From contig OMIX01000061.1 of NCBI GenBank assembly GCA_900299195.1, positions 1-57,327 of the forward strand: a stretch of DNA of 57,327 nucleotides, read 5' to 3'. The DNA comes from Deltaproteobacteria bacterium. Its GTDB lineage: Bacteria > Bdellovibrionota > FAC87 > UBA2466. A program made the translations under genes and the position numbers. Under the pieces are notes generated by a model. That model worked only from the letters and a program-made list of their open reading frames with translations, ran no database searches and was not told the origin of the DNA. Of this stretch, positions 8,711 to 16,438 are shown piece by piece; position 1 is the first letter of the stretch; every line of letters begins with the position of its first letter.

Positions 8711-8906
8711 GATATCCCCTGGTGACTTAGACTATCTAGGCAGGGCCAATCTTGTCAATCCACCGTCCAGTTTAGTCGCATCTTTTATAGAAAAACTGAC
8801 CCCTTACCGAAAAGAGAATATGGAATGGCTTTATTTAACTCGAAAATACTATTGGCAGGTCGTGTGTTTTTTTGCACTACTCATGGTAGTTTTAAGCCTA
8901 ACCTAG
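8709..8906 (+). CDS. Possible small membrane protein (65 aa)
   Basis: An ORF from the ATG at 8709 would encode 65 residues. The first 37 are soluble and the C-terminal part (KYYWQVVCFFALLMVVLSLT) is a clear single membrane segment. The start overlaps the ispH start codon on the opposite strand. The stop overlaps the vanZ-like stop in a CTAG, the same tight convergent junction seen at 7763-7766, which supports it being real. A shorter start at 8820 would give only 28 residues, just the membrane helix. No ribosome binding site is obvious for either start. Not recognised as a family. Confidence 0.35.
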   Translation: MISPGDLDYLGRANLVNPPSSLVASFIEKLTPYRKENMEWLYLTRKYYWQVVCFFALLMVVLSLT

Positions 8907-9334
8907 GGCGTCACCCCTAATGGAATTTCATCTTGAGATTCGGCAGGCAAGCGCCAGGGCTGATAAAAAATGAATGTCCCGGCAATTAGCCCGACCACAT
9001 TGAAAAGTATATCCTCTCCACTTGGCCACCGGTTTGGGACACAAAACTGGAGAATTTCTGTCACTCCGCAATAAGCTACTAGCCAAAGTGAATACCTCAC
9101 CTTTTTTGCAGCCGTTTGATGATTAAAGGCATAACAAAACAAAAACCCCAACACAGAAAAAGAGGAGGTATGCAATAGAGCCGAGGCTGGCACAGAACTG
9201 GTATCTAGAGGGGGGTCGGAGGCTATTTTCTCACCTAAGACCACCCACGGGTTTTTTAAAAGAAGTTCATAGGTCAATAAAGAGAAGTACCCCCAAAACC
9301 AGGTTAACCTGTAACGATGAATAAAAGCTTTCAA
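8903..9334 (-). CDS. VanZ-like family membrane protein
   Basis: The 143-residue protein has four hydrophobic segments and the VanZ-like core: HTSSFSVLGFLFCYAF, later YCGVTEILQFCVPNRWPSGEDILFN with the conserved Glu-x3-Phe/Gln and the Asp-x3-Asn that ends in GLIAG. The family includes the VanZ teicoplanin-resistance protein, but most members are of unknown function. The full-length size matches. The gene appears alone, with the small ORF at 8709-8906 converging on its stop. Confidence 0.8.
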   Translation of the reverse strand: MKAFIHRYRLTWFWGYFSLLTYELLLKNPWVVLGEKIASDPPLDTSSVPASALLHTSSFSVLGFLFCYAFNHQTAAKKVRYSLWLVAYCGVTEILQFCVPNRWPSGEDILFNVVGLIAGTFIFYQPWRLPAESQDEIPLGVTP

Positions 9335-9466
9335 TGGAATATCCTGAAATAAGAAGAATTGACCTAAGACTCTTTATTATAATCTTAAATAAAGACAGGT
9401 TTCACCATCCTTTTTGAATTCGCAATGCGTCTAGGCTTAAGCCAGGTTAAAGTTTACCATTCTAAA

Positions 9467-10207
9467 ATGAGAATCTTTCAAATCCTTTTCAAGTACAGTT
9501 TACTCCTTGTTTGCCTTTTTTGCCCTGCGGGCCAAAGCGCTATTTCTCCCCAAGAGATTATTCAGCGCGCTGATGAGGCTAGATACCCCGAGGGCCAATT
9601 TTCTTTTTTTGTGAAAGTCGTCGACAAAGATGAAAGCTCTGAAACCAAAGAAACGGTTTACTTAGTTCACACTAAAGACTCAAACAATTCGCTAGTGGAA
9701 ACCAAGGCTCCCGAGAGAATGAGAGGCAGAAAACTTCTCATGAAAAAACACGATCTCTGGATGTTTTTACCGACGATCAAAAAACCAACCCGCGTCAGCT
9801 TTGAACAAAGACTCACCGGGGAGGTTTCTAACGGTGACATCGCACGAACCAATTTCGCGAGTGACTATAAAGCTAAAATCATTACCGAAGAAAAGGTTGA
9901 TAACAAACCTTGCTACAAACTTCTACTCACCGCGACCCATAAGGAAATCGCCTACCCTCGAATTGTTTACTGGGTGGATAAAAAAGATTTTTTCCCAATT
10001 CAAGTTAAGTTTTTTGCACTTTCTGGAAAACTTTTAAAAACGGGGAAATATTCTGGGATTCAACCCGTCCTCAATAAAAAAAGGGTCACCCAACTAGTGA
10101 TTACTGACGCTATTCAAGGAAAAAAACAATCTGTTCTCAATTATTTTAATTTTAAAAAGGCCTCTTACGACGATAGCTTTTTCAGCAAAGAGTCAATGAG
10201 TGATTAA
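9467..10207 (+). CDS. Outer-membrane lipoprotein-sorting-like protein (LolA-like fold, PF17131 type)
   Basis: The start chosen is the ATG at 9467, because the signal peptide (MRIFQILF then a hydrophobic run to PAGQSA) begins there. An in-frame ATG at 9425 only adds 14 unconserved residues. The mature part matches the family closely: SPQEIIQRADEARYPEG, APERMRGRKLLMKKHDLWMFLPTIKKPTRVS and RQ/RLTGEVSNGDIARTNF, then YWVDKKDFFPIQVKFFALSGKLLKT. These proteins usually sit with FtsX-type ABC or MMPL exporters and are thought to ferry lipids or lipoproteins across the periplasm. Here it overlaps a DUF1302-type barrel gene by 8 bases, and an ABC exporter lies 1 kb downstream. Confidence 0.85.
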   Translation: MRIFQILFKYSLLLVCLFCPAGQSAISPQEIIQRADEARYPEGQFSFFVKVVDKDESSETKETVYLVHTKDSNNSLVETKAPERMRGRKLLMKKHDLWMFLPTIKKPTRVSFEQRLTGEVSNGDIARTNFASDYKAKIITEEKVDNKPCYKLLLTATHKEIAYPRIVYWVDKKDFFPIQVKFFALSGKLLKTGKYSGIQPVLNKKRVTQLVITDAIQGKKQSVLNYFNFKKASYDDSFFSKESMSD

Positions 10208-11474
10208 AGTCCTCAAAGTTTTTCTCATTCTGCTCAGCTGTCCGAGCCTGGCAGCCATCCTTGAGTCTCAGATCAATACTCAGTCGCGAATCGGCTACCA
10301 TTTAGTGGCTCCAACTGACCTCAGCTCTCACAGACATGAATTAGAACTCAATACGACTGTTCGGTTTCGCAATCCCTGGTCGTTGGGAGCTGGCTTTCGT
10401 GCTTTGGTGGAGGGGGCCTATGCTTCCAACAGCTCACGTTACTTAGAACCTGTAAGAAGTCGAGATACCCAAGATTTCATCTTAAGAGATCTTTATCTTC
10501 AATACAAATCGGGCCCTTTCACTCTCAAAATGGGAAATCAACAGGTGGTTTGGGGTGAGGCATTCGGATTTTATTTTGCTGACTTAATCAACCCAAAAGA
10601 CTTTAGGGATTTTGGAATAGGCCCTCTGGAGAGAAATCGACTCCACACTCCAATTATCAATTTTAAGTGGAATATCGACGACACGGTTCTCCAGGGGCTA
10701 TACGTCGTTAAGCCATACTTCAATAAAACCCCTAACATCGGCAGTGATTTTTCTTTCCCTTTTAACAAATTCTTTGCACCTAACACTTTTACTTTTAATG
10801 ATGAAAGAACCTTAACTCTCGCCTCAAAAAATGCGGAATTTGGCGGACGACTTTCTCCTAACATCCCTGGGGCAGATTTATCTTTTCTTTACTTTAATTA
10901 TTTTGATAGAGCTCCTGTTTATGTCTCCAATCAAAACAATGGTTTGAATGAGATTACGGGTAAACACTATCGAATAGAAACTTTGGGAACCACACTCTCT
11001 CTCCCGGTTTCCACTTGCGTTCTCCGCTCTGAACTTCTTTACCATTTGGGTAAACAATTTACTTTCTTTGACGGAGCATTAAATTCATTTAAATCAAACC
11101 AGTTCGTGGGAGTGTTGGGCCTAGACTATATCGTGGGCGACCGTTGGAGAGTTGGAATCCAGGTATCTGAAAATTACCGCACCCGAACTGTTCCGGGGGC
11201 ATTGGAACTTTCCTCCACACAACTCATCACGAGCCATGGAAGTTTCACTCTGACTCAAGACCACATTTTCGATCTCTTAATTGCCTATGCTCCCCATGAT
11301 GGAAGTAGTTTAACCGAAATCAGTTACACGATCCCTCTTAGCAAGAGAGTAGATCTTCTGTTTGCAGCCGATCTTTTTAATGGAGGCAATTCAAGTCAGT
11401 TTGGACTATTCCACCCGGCAAGTCGCGGATACATTCAAATAAAAACCTTTTTAGGTAACGAAGCTAAATTGTAA
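10200..11474 (+). CDS. DUF1302-like outer-membrane beta-barrel protein
   Basis: The 424-residue protein has a GTG start overlapping the end of the LolA-like gene, a signal peptide (residues 1-19, ending in SLAA) and alternating beta-strand patterns throughout. The signature LKMGNQQVVWGEAFGFYFADLINPKDFRDFG is the DUF1302 hallmark (VVWG then NPxDFR). DUF1302 proteins co-occur with LolA-like periplasmic proteins and inner-membrane exporters. They probably form the outer-membrane part of that system. It ends in strands finishing with a non-aromatic KL, so the usual C-terminal Phe is absent. Confidence 0.75.
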   Translation: MIKVLKVFLILLSCPSLAAILESQINTQSRIGYHLVAPTDLSSHRHELELNTTVRFRNPWSLGAGFRALVEGAYASNSSRYLEPVRSRDTQDFILRDLYLQYKSGPFTLKMGNQQVVWGEAFGFYFADLINPKDFRDFGIGPLERNRLHTPIINFKWNIDDTVLQGLYVVKPYFNKTPNIGSDFSFPFNKFFAPNTFTFNDERTLTLASKNAEFGGRLSPNIPGADLSFLYFNYFDRAPVYVSNQNNGLNEITGKHYRIETLGTTLSLPVSTCVLRSELLYHLGKQFTFFDGALNSFKSNQFVGVLGLDYIVGDRWRVGIQVSENYRTRTVPGALELSSTQLITSHGSFTLTQDHIFDLLIAYAPHDGSSLTEISYTIPLSKRVDLLFAADLFNGGNSSQFGLFHPASRGYIQIKTFLGNEAKL

Positions 11475-11943
11475 TTCCTAAAGCACTCATCCACTCGTAG
11501 GTAATAAATAGAGGGCCGCGCCACAAATGATTCCATTGGGTAAAAAACGCAGGTTTGTTCTTTTCAATAGCATGTCCCCAAAACTGAAACATCCATCCGA
11601 TTATAAAAGCCGATCCAGTAAATAGCGCGGAAAAACCGAAAGGCCTTACCGAAATCTCCTCTGCAATGAGAAATAATGGAAACGACCAACACGCAAATCC
11701 GAGCGCGACTGATTTATGAATTCTAAAATAAAGCCCAATCATCCCAACCCAGAAAACAGTGGCTGCCGACAAAGGAATATCGAACGGAGAAAAGCGAAAC
11801 CATCCCAGAGCACAAAAAATAGCGCACAAGATCAACGGAATACCGATAAAATGGGTGATTCTATTACCTAGAGTTTGATGGTACTTGCGATAAGAACTGA
11901 TTTCATTTTCTATCGCATTCGACTGAGAAGTATTTAAAGTCAC
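11464..11943 (-). CDS. DUF962 / Mpo1-like membrane protein
   Basis: This 159-residue protein starts with YRKYHQTLGNRITHFIGIPLILCAI, the signature of the Mpo1/DUF962 family: a His-x-x-x-Asn-x3-His motif followed by hydrophobic segments. It has four membrane segments in all, with the later WMFQFWGHAIEKNKPAF block also typical (GHxxxExxxPA). Yeast Mpo1 is an iron-dependent dioxygenase acting on 2-hydroxy fatty acids of phytosphingosine breakdown. The bacterial function is not established. The conserved His residues suggest metal binding is kept. It converges with the barrel gene and overlaps its 3' end by 11 bases. Confidence 0.85.
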   Translation of the reverse strand: MTLNTSQSNAIENEISSYRKYHQTLGNRITHFIGIPLILCAIFCALGWFRFSPFDIPLSAATVFWVGMIGLYFRIHKSVALGFACWSFPLFLIAEEISVRPFGFSALFTGSAFIIGWMFQFWGHAIEKNKPAFFTQWNHLWRGPLFITYEWMSALGITI

Positions 11944-12006
11944 TGTTTGTGTAGACTCCCTAGTTTTAATTTAAAATATTATAAGACAACGACTCAGGCA
12001 ACCGTA

Positions 12007-12432
12007 CTATTTTCTGTGTCCTATAATCCACAAAACTCGGGAGGGTTCATTCTGAGAAAGCACCTTAAGATTAGGATACTCTTGGCTTGAGTGCCGAGAA
12101 ATCCTAAGCAATTGTAGAGCTGACATCACATAACGCTGCTGAGTTTGCCGCTCATGAATTTCCACCTCCCCTTCTGTGCACACTACCCAATGTTCAACAC
12201 CCGAAAGAGGAAGGTGATATTCTTCCTCAGCTGAAAGGGCCATAGGGTAAATCGTACCTCTTAACTCAAACTGACACCCCAAAAGCGTGAGTAACTCAGC
12301 GGGCATGGGATCAAAGCGTTTGTTTTCTCGAACATTTGATAAAAGATATTGATGAGACCTATCCCTAAGATCCATCTTTTGAATTCTGAGATCTTCAACA
12401 ATACTTTCATTGTGCTTTGAGTTTTTTTTCAT
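12007..12432 (-). CDS. Small cytosolic protein, possible cupin-like fold
   Basis: A 141-residue protein with no signal peptide. The middle (VEHWVVCTEGEVEIHERQTQ and the later ALQLLRISRHSSQEY) alternates in the way small cupin barrels do, with a His-x-n-Glu/His pattern, but no full metal motif can be assigned. Its start touches the end of the FtsX-type permease gene (shared base 12432), so it is the last gene of the three-gene ABC operon and probably made with it. Not recognised as a named family; a regulatory or accessory role is a guess from position. Confidence 0.5.
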   Translation of the reverse strand: MKKNSKHNESIVEDLRIQKMDLRDRSHQYLLSNVRENKRFDPMPAELLTLLGCQFELRGTIYPMALSAEEEYHLPLSGVEHWVVCTEGEVEIHERQTQQRYVMSALQLLRISRHSSQEYPNLKVLSQNEPSRVLWIIGHRK

Positions 12433-13655
12433 TAGATATTGTGACGAAGGGCTTGAACGATGTTCATTTTAACTGCTCTTCTAGCCGGTAAAATAGTGGC
12501 CATGACAGTGACTAAAACACCGAAGACACAGGATTTCGCGATAGACGGAATTAAAATAGCAATCGTAATAATGATAGGCGAGCTTGCACCCGGAAACACA
12601 ACGGGAATTTTCATCGAATTAAAGAGATAAGCCACTCCTATTCCAAGCAGTGTTCCCACCGATGCCCCAAATAGCCCCAGAAAGAATCCTTCGGTCACAA
12701 ATTGTAAAACTACCGATCCCCTTTGTTCCCCTAAGGCCCTTAAAGTGCCAATTTCACCCGTTCTTTCTAATATCGACATCCCCACGGTATTCGCAATACT
12801 GAGTAAAACTAAGGTCATCAGAATAAATTGAATCATCGCATTTTGGACTCGATTAAACATTGAAACTTGTTTGTATAGGGTCGCTAACTGAAACCAGGTC
12901 TTCACTCGAGTTTCAGGTGCTAACGAAGACAATCTTGGACTCAAGGTTTCTAAAACGGCTTTGGTGTCCCAAGAAGAATTAAGACCCACAATGATCTGCT
13001 CGACCGCTTTAGTGTCCAGTAGTTGCTGCGCTGTCTTTAAAGGCATGAGCAATGTATTGTCATCAAATTCAGCGATGTCAGTTTGAAAAATTCCCGATAC
13101 TTTGAGGTCCATCGCATTCACTATTCCATCGTAAGTATGAGTCAGAACGGTCACACTGGTTCCTGTTTTGATTCCTAGTTTTTTTGCAAGGCCGCCACCT
13201 ACGGCAATGTGAAAAGGTCTCTTAGAACTTAAGACCCTACCCTCTCTGAAATTAAAATACTGATTCCGAGTCTTCTCCTTTTCCGGATCCACAGTGATCA
13301 CTCTAGCGCTGATCGACTCCTCACCTCGACTTAAAAGCCCGAAAAACTCTAACCGTCCAGCTGCATATTTGATTCTAGGGTCTTGATTGAGCTCTTTTAA
13401 TATTTTTGAATAATTATGAATGAGATTTTCTTTGGGTTTGAGTTTCTTTTTTTCCCAATAAGTGTCGAGTGCGATTTGTAAGTGGCCCGTTTGGGTCTCG
13501 ATGGTGGTTTCTCTTAATCCCTCCACCATATTGTAAGTAAATCCTTCAAAAAGAATAATCGAACAAACAGCTCCTGCGATCATGAAAATGCTAAGCAAAC
13601 TTCGCCTGCGATTTCTAAACGCATTTCTCATTGCAATTTTTATTCTAAGCCACAT
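12432..13655 (-). CDS. ABC transporter permease, FtsX/MacB/LolC type
   Basis: The 407-residue protein has an N-terminal membrane segment (residues 20-40, after RNAFRNRRRSLLSIFMIAG), a periplasmic domain of about 220 residues, and three C-terminal membrane segments. The FtsX signature is NTVGMSILERTGEIGTLRALG near residue 290, and PARRAVKMNIVQALRH at the end. This is the layout of LolC/E and MacB-like mechanotransmission permeases. It overlaps the ATPase gene by 11 bases. Given the LolA-like and DUF1302 genes nearby on the other strand, a role in moving lipoprotein or lipid to the outer membrane is plausible but inferred. Confidence 0.9.
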   Translation of the reverse strand: MWLRIKIAMRNAFRNRRRSLLSIFMIAGAVCSIILFEGFTYNMVEGLRETTIETQTGHLQIALDTYWEKKKLKPKENLIHNYSKILKELNQDPRIKYAAGRLEFFGLLSRGEESISARVITVDPEKEKTRNQYFNFREGRVLSSKRPFHIAVGGGLAKKLGIKTGTSVTVLTHTYDGIVNAMDLKVSGIFQTDIAEFDDNTLLMPLKTAQQLLDTKAVEQIIVGLNSSWDTKAVLETLSPRLSSLAPETRVKTWFQLATLYKQVSMFNRVQNAMIQFILMTLVLLSIANTVGMSILERTGEIGTLRALGEQRGSVVLQFVTEGFFLGLFGASVGTLLGIGVAYLFNSMKIPVVFPGASSPIIITIAILIPSIAKSCVFGVLVTVMATILPARRAVKMNIVQALRHNI

Positions 13656-14376
13656 GTGTTCGGATTCCTCCGTTCACTTGAGTGCCATCTTCGAGAAAAG
13701 TCACTTGAGAGGCCCGATTCAGCACCAAAGGGTCGTGACTCGAAAATAAAAAAGTAACCCCTTCGTCACCATTCAATTTCTGCATGAGATCCAAAACTTC
13801 GTTAGCGGTCTTGTGATCAAGATTAGCGGTAGGCTCATCGGCCAAAATCAAGATGGGTTTTTTTACCATTGCTCTTGCAATCGCAACTCTTTGACGTTGT
13901 CCGCCACTCATTTGGTTAGGGCGATTCTTTTTAAAGTTTTCTAGACCTACTTTGACAAGCGCTTCTTCGGCCATCTGCTTTCGCTCTCGAGAATTTAATT
14001 TCATCAAAAGAAGCGGATATTCGACATTTTCCAAGGCTGTTAACGTGGGAATCAGATTAAAGGTTTGAAAGACAAAGCCTAGTTTTCGAGACCGAAACTC
14101 AGCTAACGCTTGAATCGATAGTTGCTGGGTCGATACCCCCTCAATCAGAACCTCTCCACTAGTGGGTCTATCCAAACAGCCTAATATATTTAACAATGTG
14201 CTCTTTCCACTCCCCGAAGGACCTGCGATGGCAGAAAAATCTTTTCGCTTAAGAACAAAATTGATTTTGCTAAGAGCCAGTTGCTTACAGTTTCCAAGTA
14301 AAAACTCTCGACTCACTTCGACAGCTCTGACGACCGTTGGGTCTAATGTGGGCATAGGTTCCGAAAGCATTTTCAC
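13645..14376 (-). CDS. ABC transporter ATP-binding protein, LolD/MacB type
   Basis: A 243-residue ATPase with Walker A GPSGSGKST (residues 52-60), the Q-loop region in VFQTFNLIPTLTALENVEYPL, ABC signature MSGGQRQRVAIARAM, Walker B ILILADEPTANLD, and the switch His in LFSSHDP. The sequence near the Q-loop is characteristic of the MacB/LolD/FtsE subfamily. It is the first gene of the operon with the permease (11-base overlap). It powers the exporter from the cytosolic side. About 15 residues at the N-terminus are unconserved and the start could be slightly internal. Confidence 0.93.
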   Translation of the reverse strand: MKMLSEPMPTLDPTVVRAVEVSREFLLGNCKQLALSKINFVLKRKDFSAIAGPSGSGKSTLLNILGCLDRPTSGEVLIEGVSTQQLSIQALAEFRSRKLGFVFQTFNLIPTLTALENVEYPLLLMKLNSRERKQMAEEALVKVGLENFKKNRPNQMSGGQRQRVAIARAMVKKPILILADEPTANLDHKTANEVLDLMQKLNGDEGVTFLFSSHDPLVLNRASQVTFLEDGTQVNGGIRTHVA

Positions 14377-14452
14377 CTCTTAATACCTTCGGTAATTATT
14401 TAGGTTTTATTAAGCAGAAATCGGTTTAATTTTGAATATTTAAGGCTAAGGA

Positions 14453-15118
14453 TTAATTCATTTCCTTCATTTTTTTCTCTTCAAGGCTGCGCTGATTCTG
14501 TAAACGATTTTTTACTTCCTCAAATTCCACGGTTTCAAAACATTCGTAAAACTGTCCAACTGCATCAAACTTTTCTGGAGCCATTAAATAGAACAACTTA
14601 TCGCAATGCATCCTAATTTCTTTAATTTTGTCTTTGGGAAGTACCGGTACAGCCACGAAAACTTCGAGGGCCTGTTCCGCTTTTAAGACTTCTAAGGCGG
14701 CCAGCAGGGTTGCCCCCGTGGCAATACCGTCATCAGTTAAAATCAACGTTCGATAGCTCCAATCCAGTCTGGGGGCTGAGTTTCGAAGAAGCCCCACCCG
14801 CTGAGCGACCTCATCGCTTTGTCTTGAAATCTCTTCTTCCAAATACTGAGGGTGTTCTTTTTGCAGTTTTTTGCCTAGGGAATTTAAGTAGCTTCGCCCC
14901 CCTTCGGCAAGCGCCCCCACCGCAAGCTCTGAACTCCACGGGCTTCTCAATTTCTTAGCGACAATAAAATCCAACTCGGCCCCCAGTGCCTCTGCTAAAT
15001 ATTGAGCTACGACGACTCCACCGCGAGGAATTCCTAAAACTACCGGACGAGTCAAATGGATTTTTTTGAGAAGCTCGAAAAGCAATTGCGCAGCATGTGC
15101 TCGGTCCCTAAATAACAA
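14453..15118 (-). CDS. Phosphoribosyltransferase-domain protein
   Basis: The 221-residue protein has the type I PRT fold signature, the PRPP-binding loop LILTDDGIATGATLLAAL, and upstream the IPRGGVVVAQYLAEALGAELDFIVAKKL block. That block is typical of a widespread cytosolic PRT-like group often found in stress-response loci. In true PRTases the two acids (DD) bind the ribose hydroxyls and the GATL-like tail binds the pyrophosphate. The enzyme's base is unknown. It is divergent from the HPF gene with about 200 bases between. Confidence 0.85.
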   Translation of the reverse strand: MLFRDRAHAAQLLFELLKKIHLTRPVVLGIPRGGVVVAQYLAEALGAELDFIVAKKLRSPWSSELAVGALAEGGRSYLNSLGKKLQKEHPQYLEEEISRQSDEVAQRVGLLRNSAPRLDWSYRTLILTDDGIATGATLLAALEVLKAEQALEVFVAVPVLPKDKIKEIRMHCDKLFYLMAPEKFDAVGQFYECFETVEFEEVKNRLQNQRSLEEKKMKEMN

Positions 15119-15317
15119 ACGATTCTCTCCGTTTTTGCTCTGCTTTCATAAATGCAACTTAAATGCCTAGAAAATGACATTGGGACATTTTGTTTGGCTT
15201 TTAATTTTAAAAAGACAAATTGTCTCGACGATGGAATATAGAAAGCCCATCACTGTCTGATGCGAGTTGGTATTGTCGTTGCACTGTTTAGTTTACAAAT
15301 CAACGAATGAGGACGAC

Positions 15318-15890
15318 ATGAATCAACCCGTAAAAATACAGTTCATCAATTGTCAATCGACTCCAGCTATAGAAAGCAGAATTCATGAACGGATAGAAAA
15401 ATTGGAACGCCATTTTTCCCCTTTGATAAACGGAAAAGTAACGGTTGAAAAACCCCACCGGAGTAAAAAACATGGTCTGTTATATCGAGTGACGGTTCAC
15501 TTGACTGCCCCAGGAAAAGATCTGTTTGCCGGAAAAACGCCAGACAACAACCCGGCACATGAAGATGTCTATGTTGCCATTCGAGATACTTTTGATGTGA
15601 TGGAACGACAATTAAAACACCACTTTGATCAGCTAAGAAAAGAAGTGAAATTTCATGAATCTAGACCCACAGGCCAAGTCATCAAATTGTTTCCCGAGGA
15701 GGGCTATGGGTTCATCCAGAGCATGGATGGTCGGCAGATCTATTTCAATGAAAATAGTGTCCTCAATAAAGCCTTTTCCAAATTAAATTTAGGAACACAG
15801 GTTCGATTCGTGGAAGAATTGGGAAATCAAGGCCCGCAAGCAAGCACTATTGAGTGTGTCAGGCCTAGCCGGGAGGGGTCAGTGTCCTGA
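15318..15890 (+). CDS. Ribosome hibernation promoting factor (HPF/RaiA) fused to cold-shock domain
   Basis: Start chosen at the ATG at 15318, which is preceded by GAGG eight bases upstream; an in-frame GTG at 15267 has no site. The product is 190 residues. Residues 1-110 form the HPF/RaiA ribosome-binding domain (PVKIQFINCQSTPAIESRI, then AHEDVYVAIRDTFDVMERQLK). Residues 115-185 form a cold-shock domain (GQVIKLFPEEGYGFIQSMDG, then ENSVLN). HPF factors pack 70S ribosomes into inactive dimers or monomers in starvation. The fused cold-shock domain would add RNA binding. Such fusions exist in several proteobacteria. It converges with the PLD gene. Confidence 0.9.
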   Translation: MNQPVKIQFINCQSTPAIESRIHERIEKLERHFSPLINGKVTVEKPHRSKKHGLLYRVTVHLTAPGKDLFAGKTPDNNPAHEDVYVAIRDTFDVMERQLKHHFDQLRKEVKFHESRPTGQVIKLFPEEGYGFIQSMDGRQIYFNENSVLNKAFSKLNLGTQVRFVEELGNQGPQASTIECVRPSREGSVS

Positions 15891-16433
15891 AAGTTGCCGA
15901 CTTCGGCGCATCAGTTTTTTGACTTTAACTGAAGAGGCTTGAAGAGTATTCGTTTCCCAAAGGAATCGAAATCGTTCTTGATATTTTCGGATGACATCCG
16001 CTTCAGTCAAAAAGATACAATTTTCAGAATTAGAACGAGATGCAGGCCCCGTCCAATTGAAACTGCCTGTCGAGACAAGGCTACTATCAAACACTGCAAA
16101 CTTATTGTGTTCAATCTTAAATTTACTGTGCACTTTCAAATCAAACCCCTCTTGAATTAAGGGGATAACTAACGAACTCTTCTGAGAGGCCTGAGTAGCA
16201 TCGGTTAGGATCTGAATTGAAATACCCCGCTTTTTAGTTTGCCTTAAAGCTTCAACGATTTTTCTATTGTTCAAACTATAAATAGCAATCTTAACCTCTT
16301 TTTGAGTTTCGCTTAAAGCTTTAACAATTCGATTTTCACAGTCCGGAGAGGGGGAAAAATAGACTTCAACAGCTATCCCCCTCTCCGATATCGCAAAAAA
16401 CAAGACTGTGAACATTAGAAGAAATAGTTTCAT
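15879..16433 (-). CDS. Secreted PLD-family nuclease with a single HKD motif (Nuc-like)
   Basis: A 184-residue protein with an N-terminal signal peptide (to about residue 20) and a single HKD motif: His109, Lys111 and Asp116 in IEHNKFAVFDSSLVSTGSFNWT. The size and single motif match Nuc-type endonucleases, which dimerise to form one active site and cut DNA or RNA without a metal. The conserved SNSENCIFL follows as in the family. It lies six bases from the stop to the papain-like gene's end upstream, so the two secreted hydrolases may be co-expressed. Phospholipase activity cannot be excluded but would usually need two motifs. Confidence 0.85.
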   Translation of the reverse strand: MKLFLLMFTVLFFAISERGIAVEVYFSPSPDCENRIVKALSETQKEVKIAIYSLNNRKIVEALRQTKKRGISIQILTDATQASQKSSLVIPLIQEGFDLKVHSKFKIEHNKFAVFDSSLVSTGSFNWTGPASRSNSENCIFLTEADVIRKYQERFRFLWETNTLQASSVKVKKLMRRSRQLSGH

Positions 16434-16438
16434 TCAGA

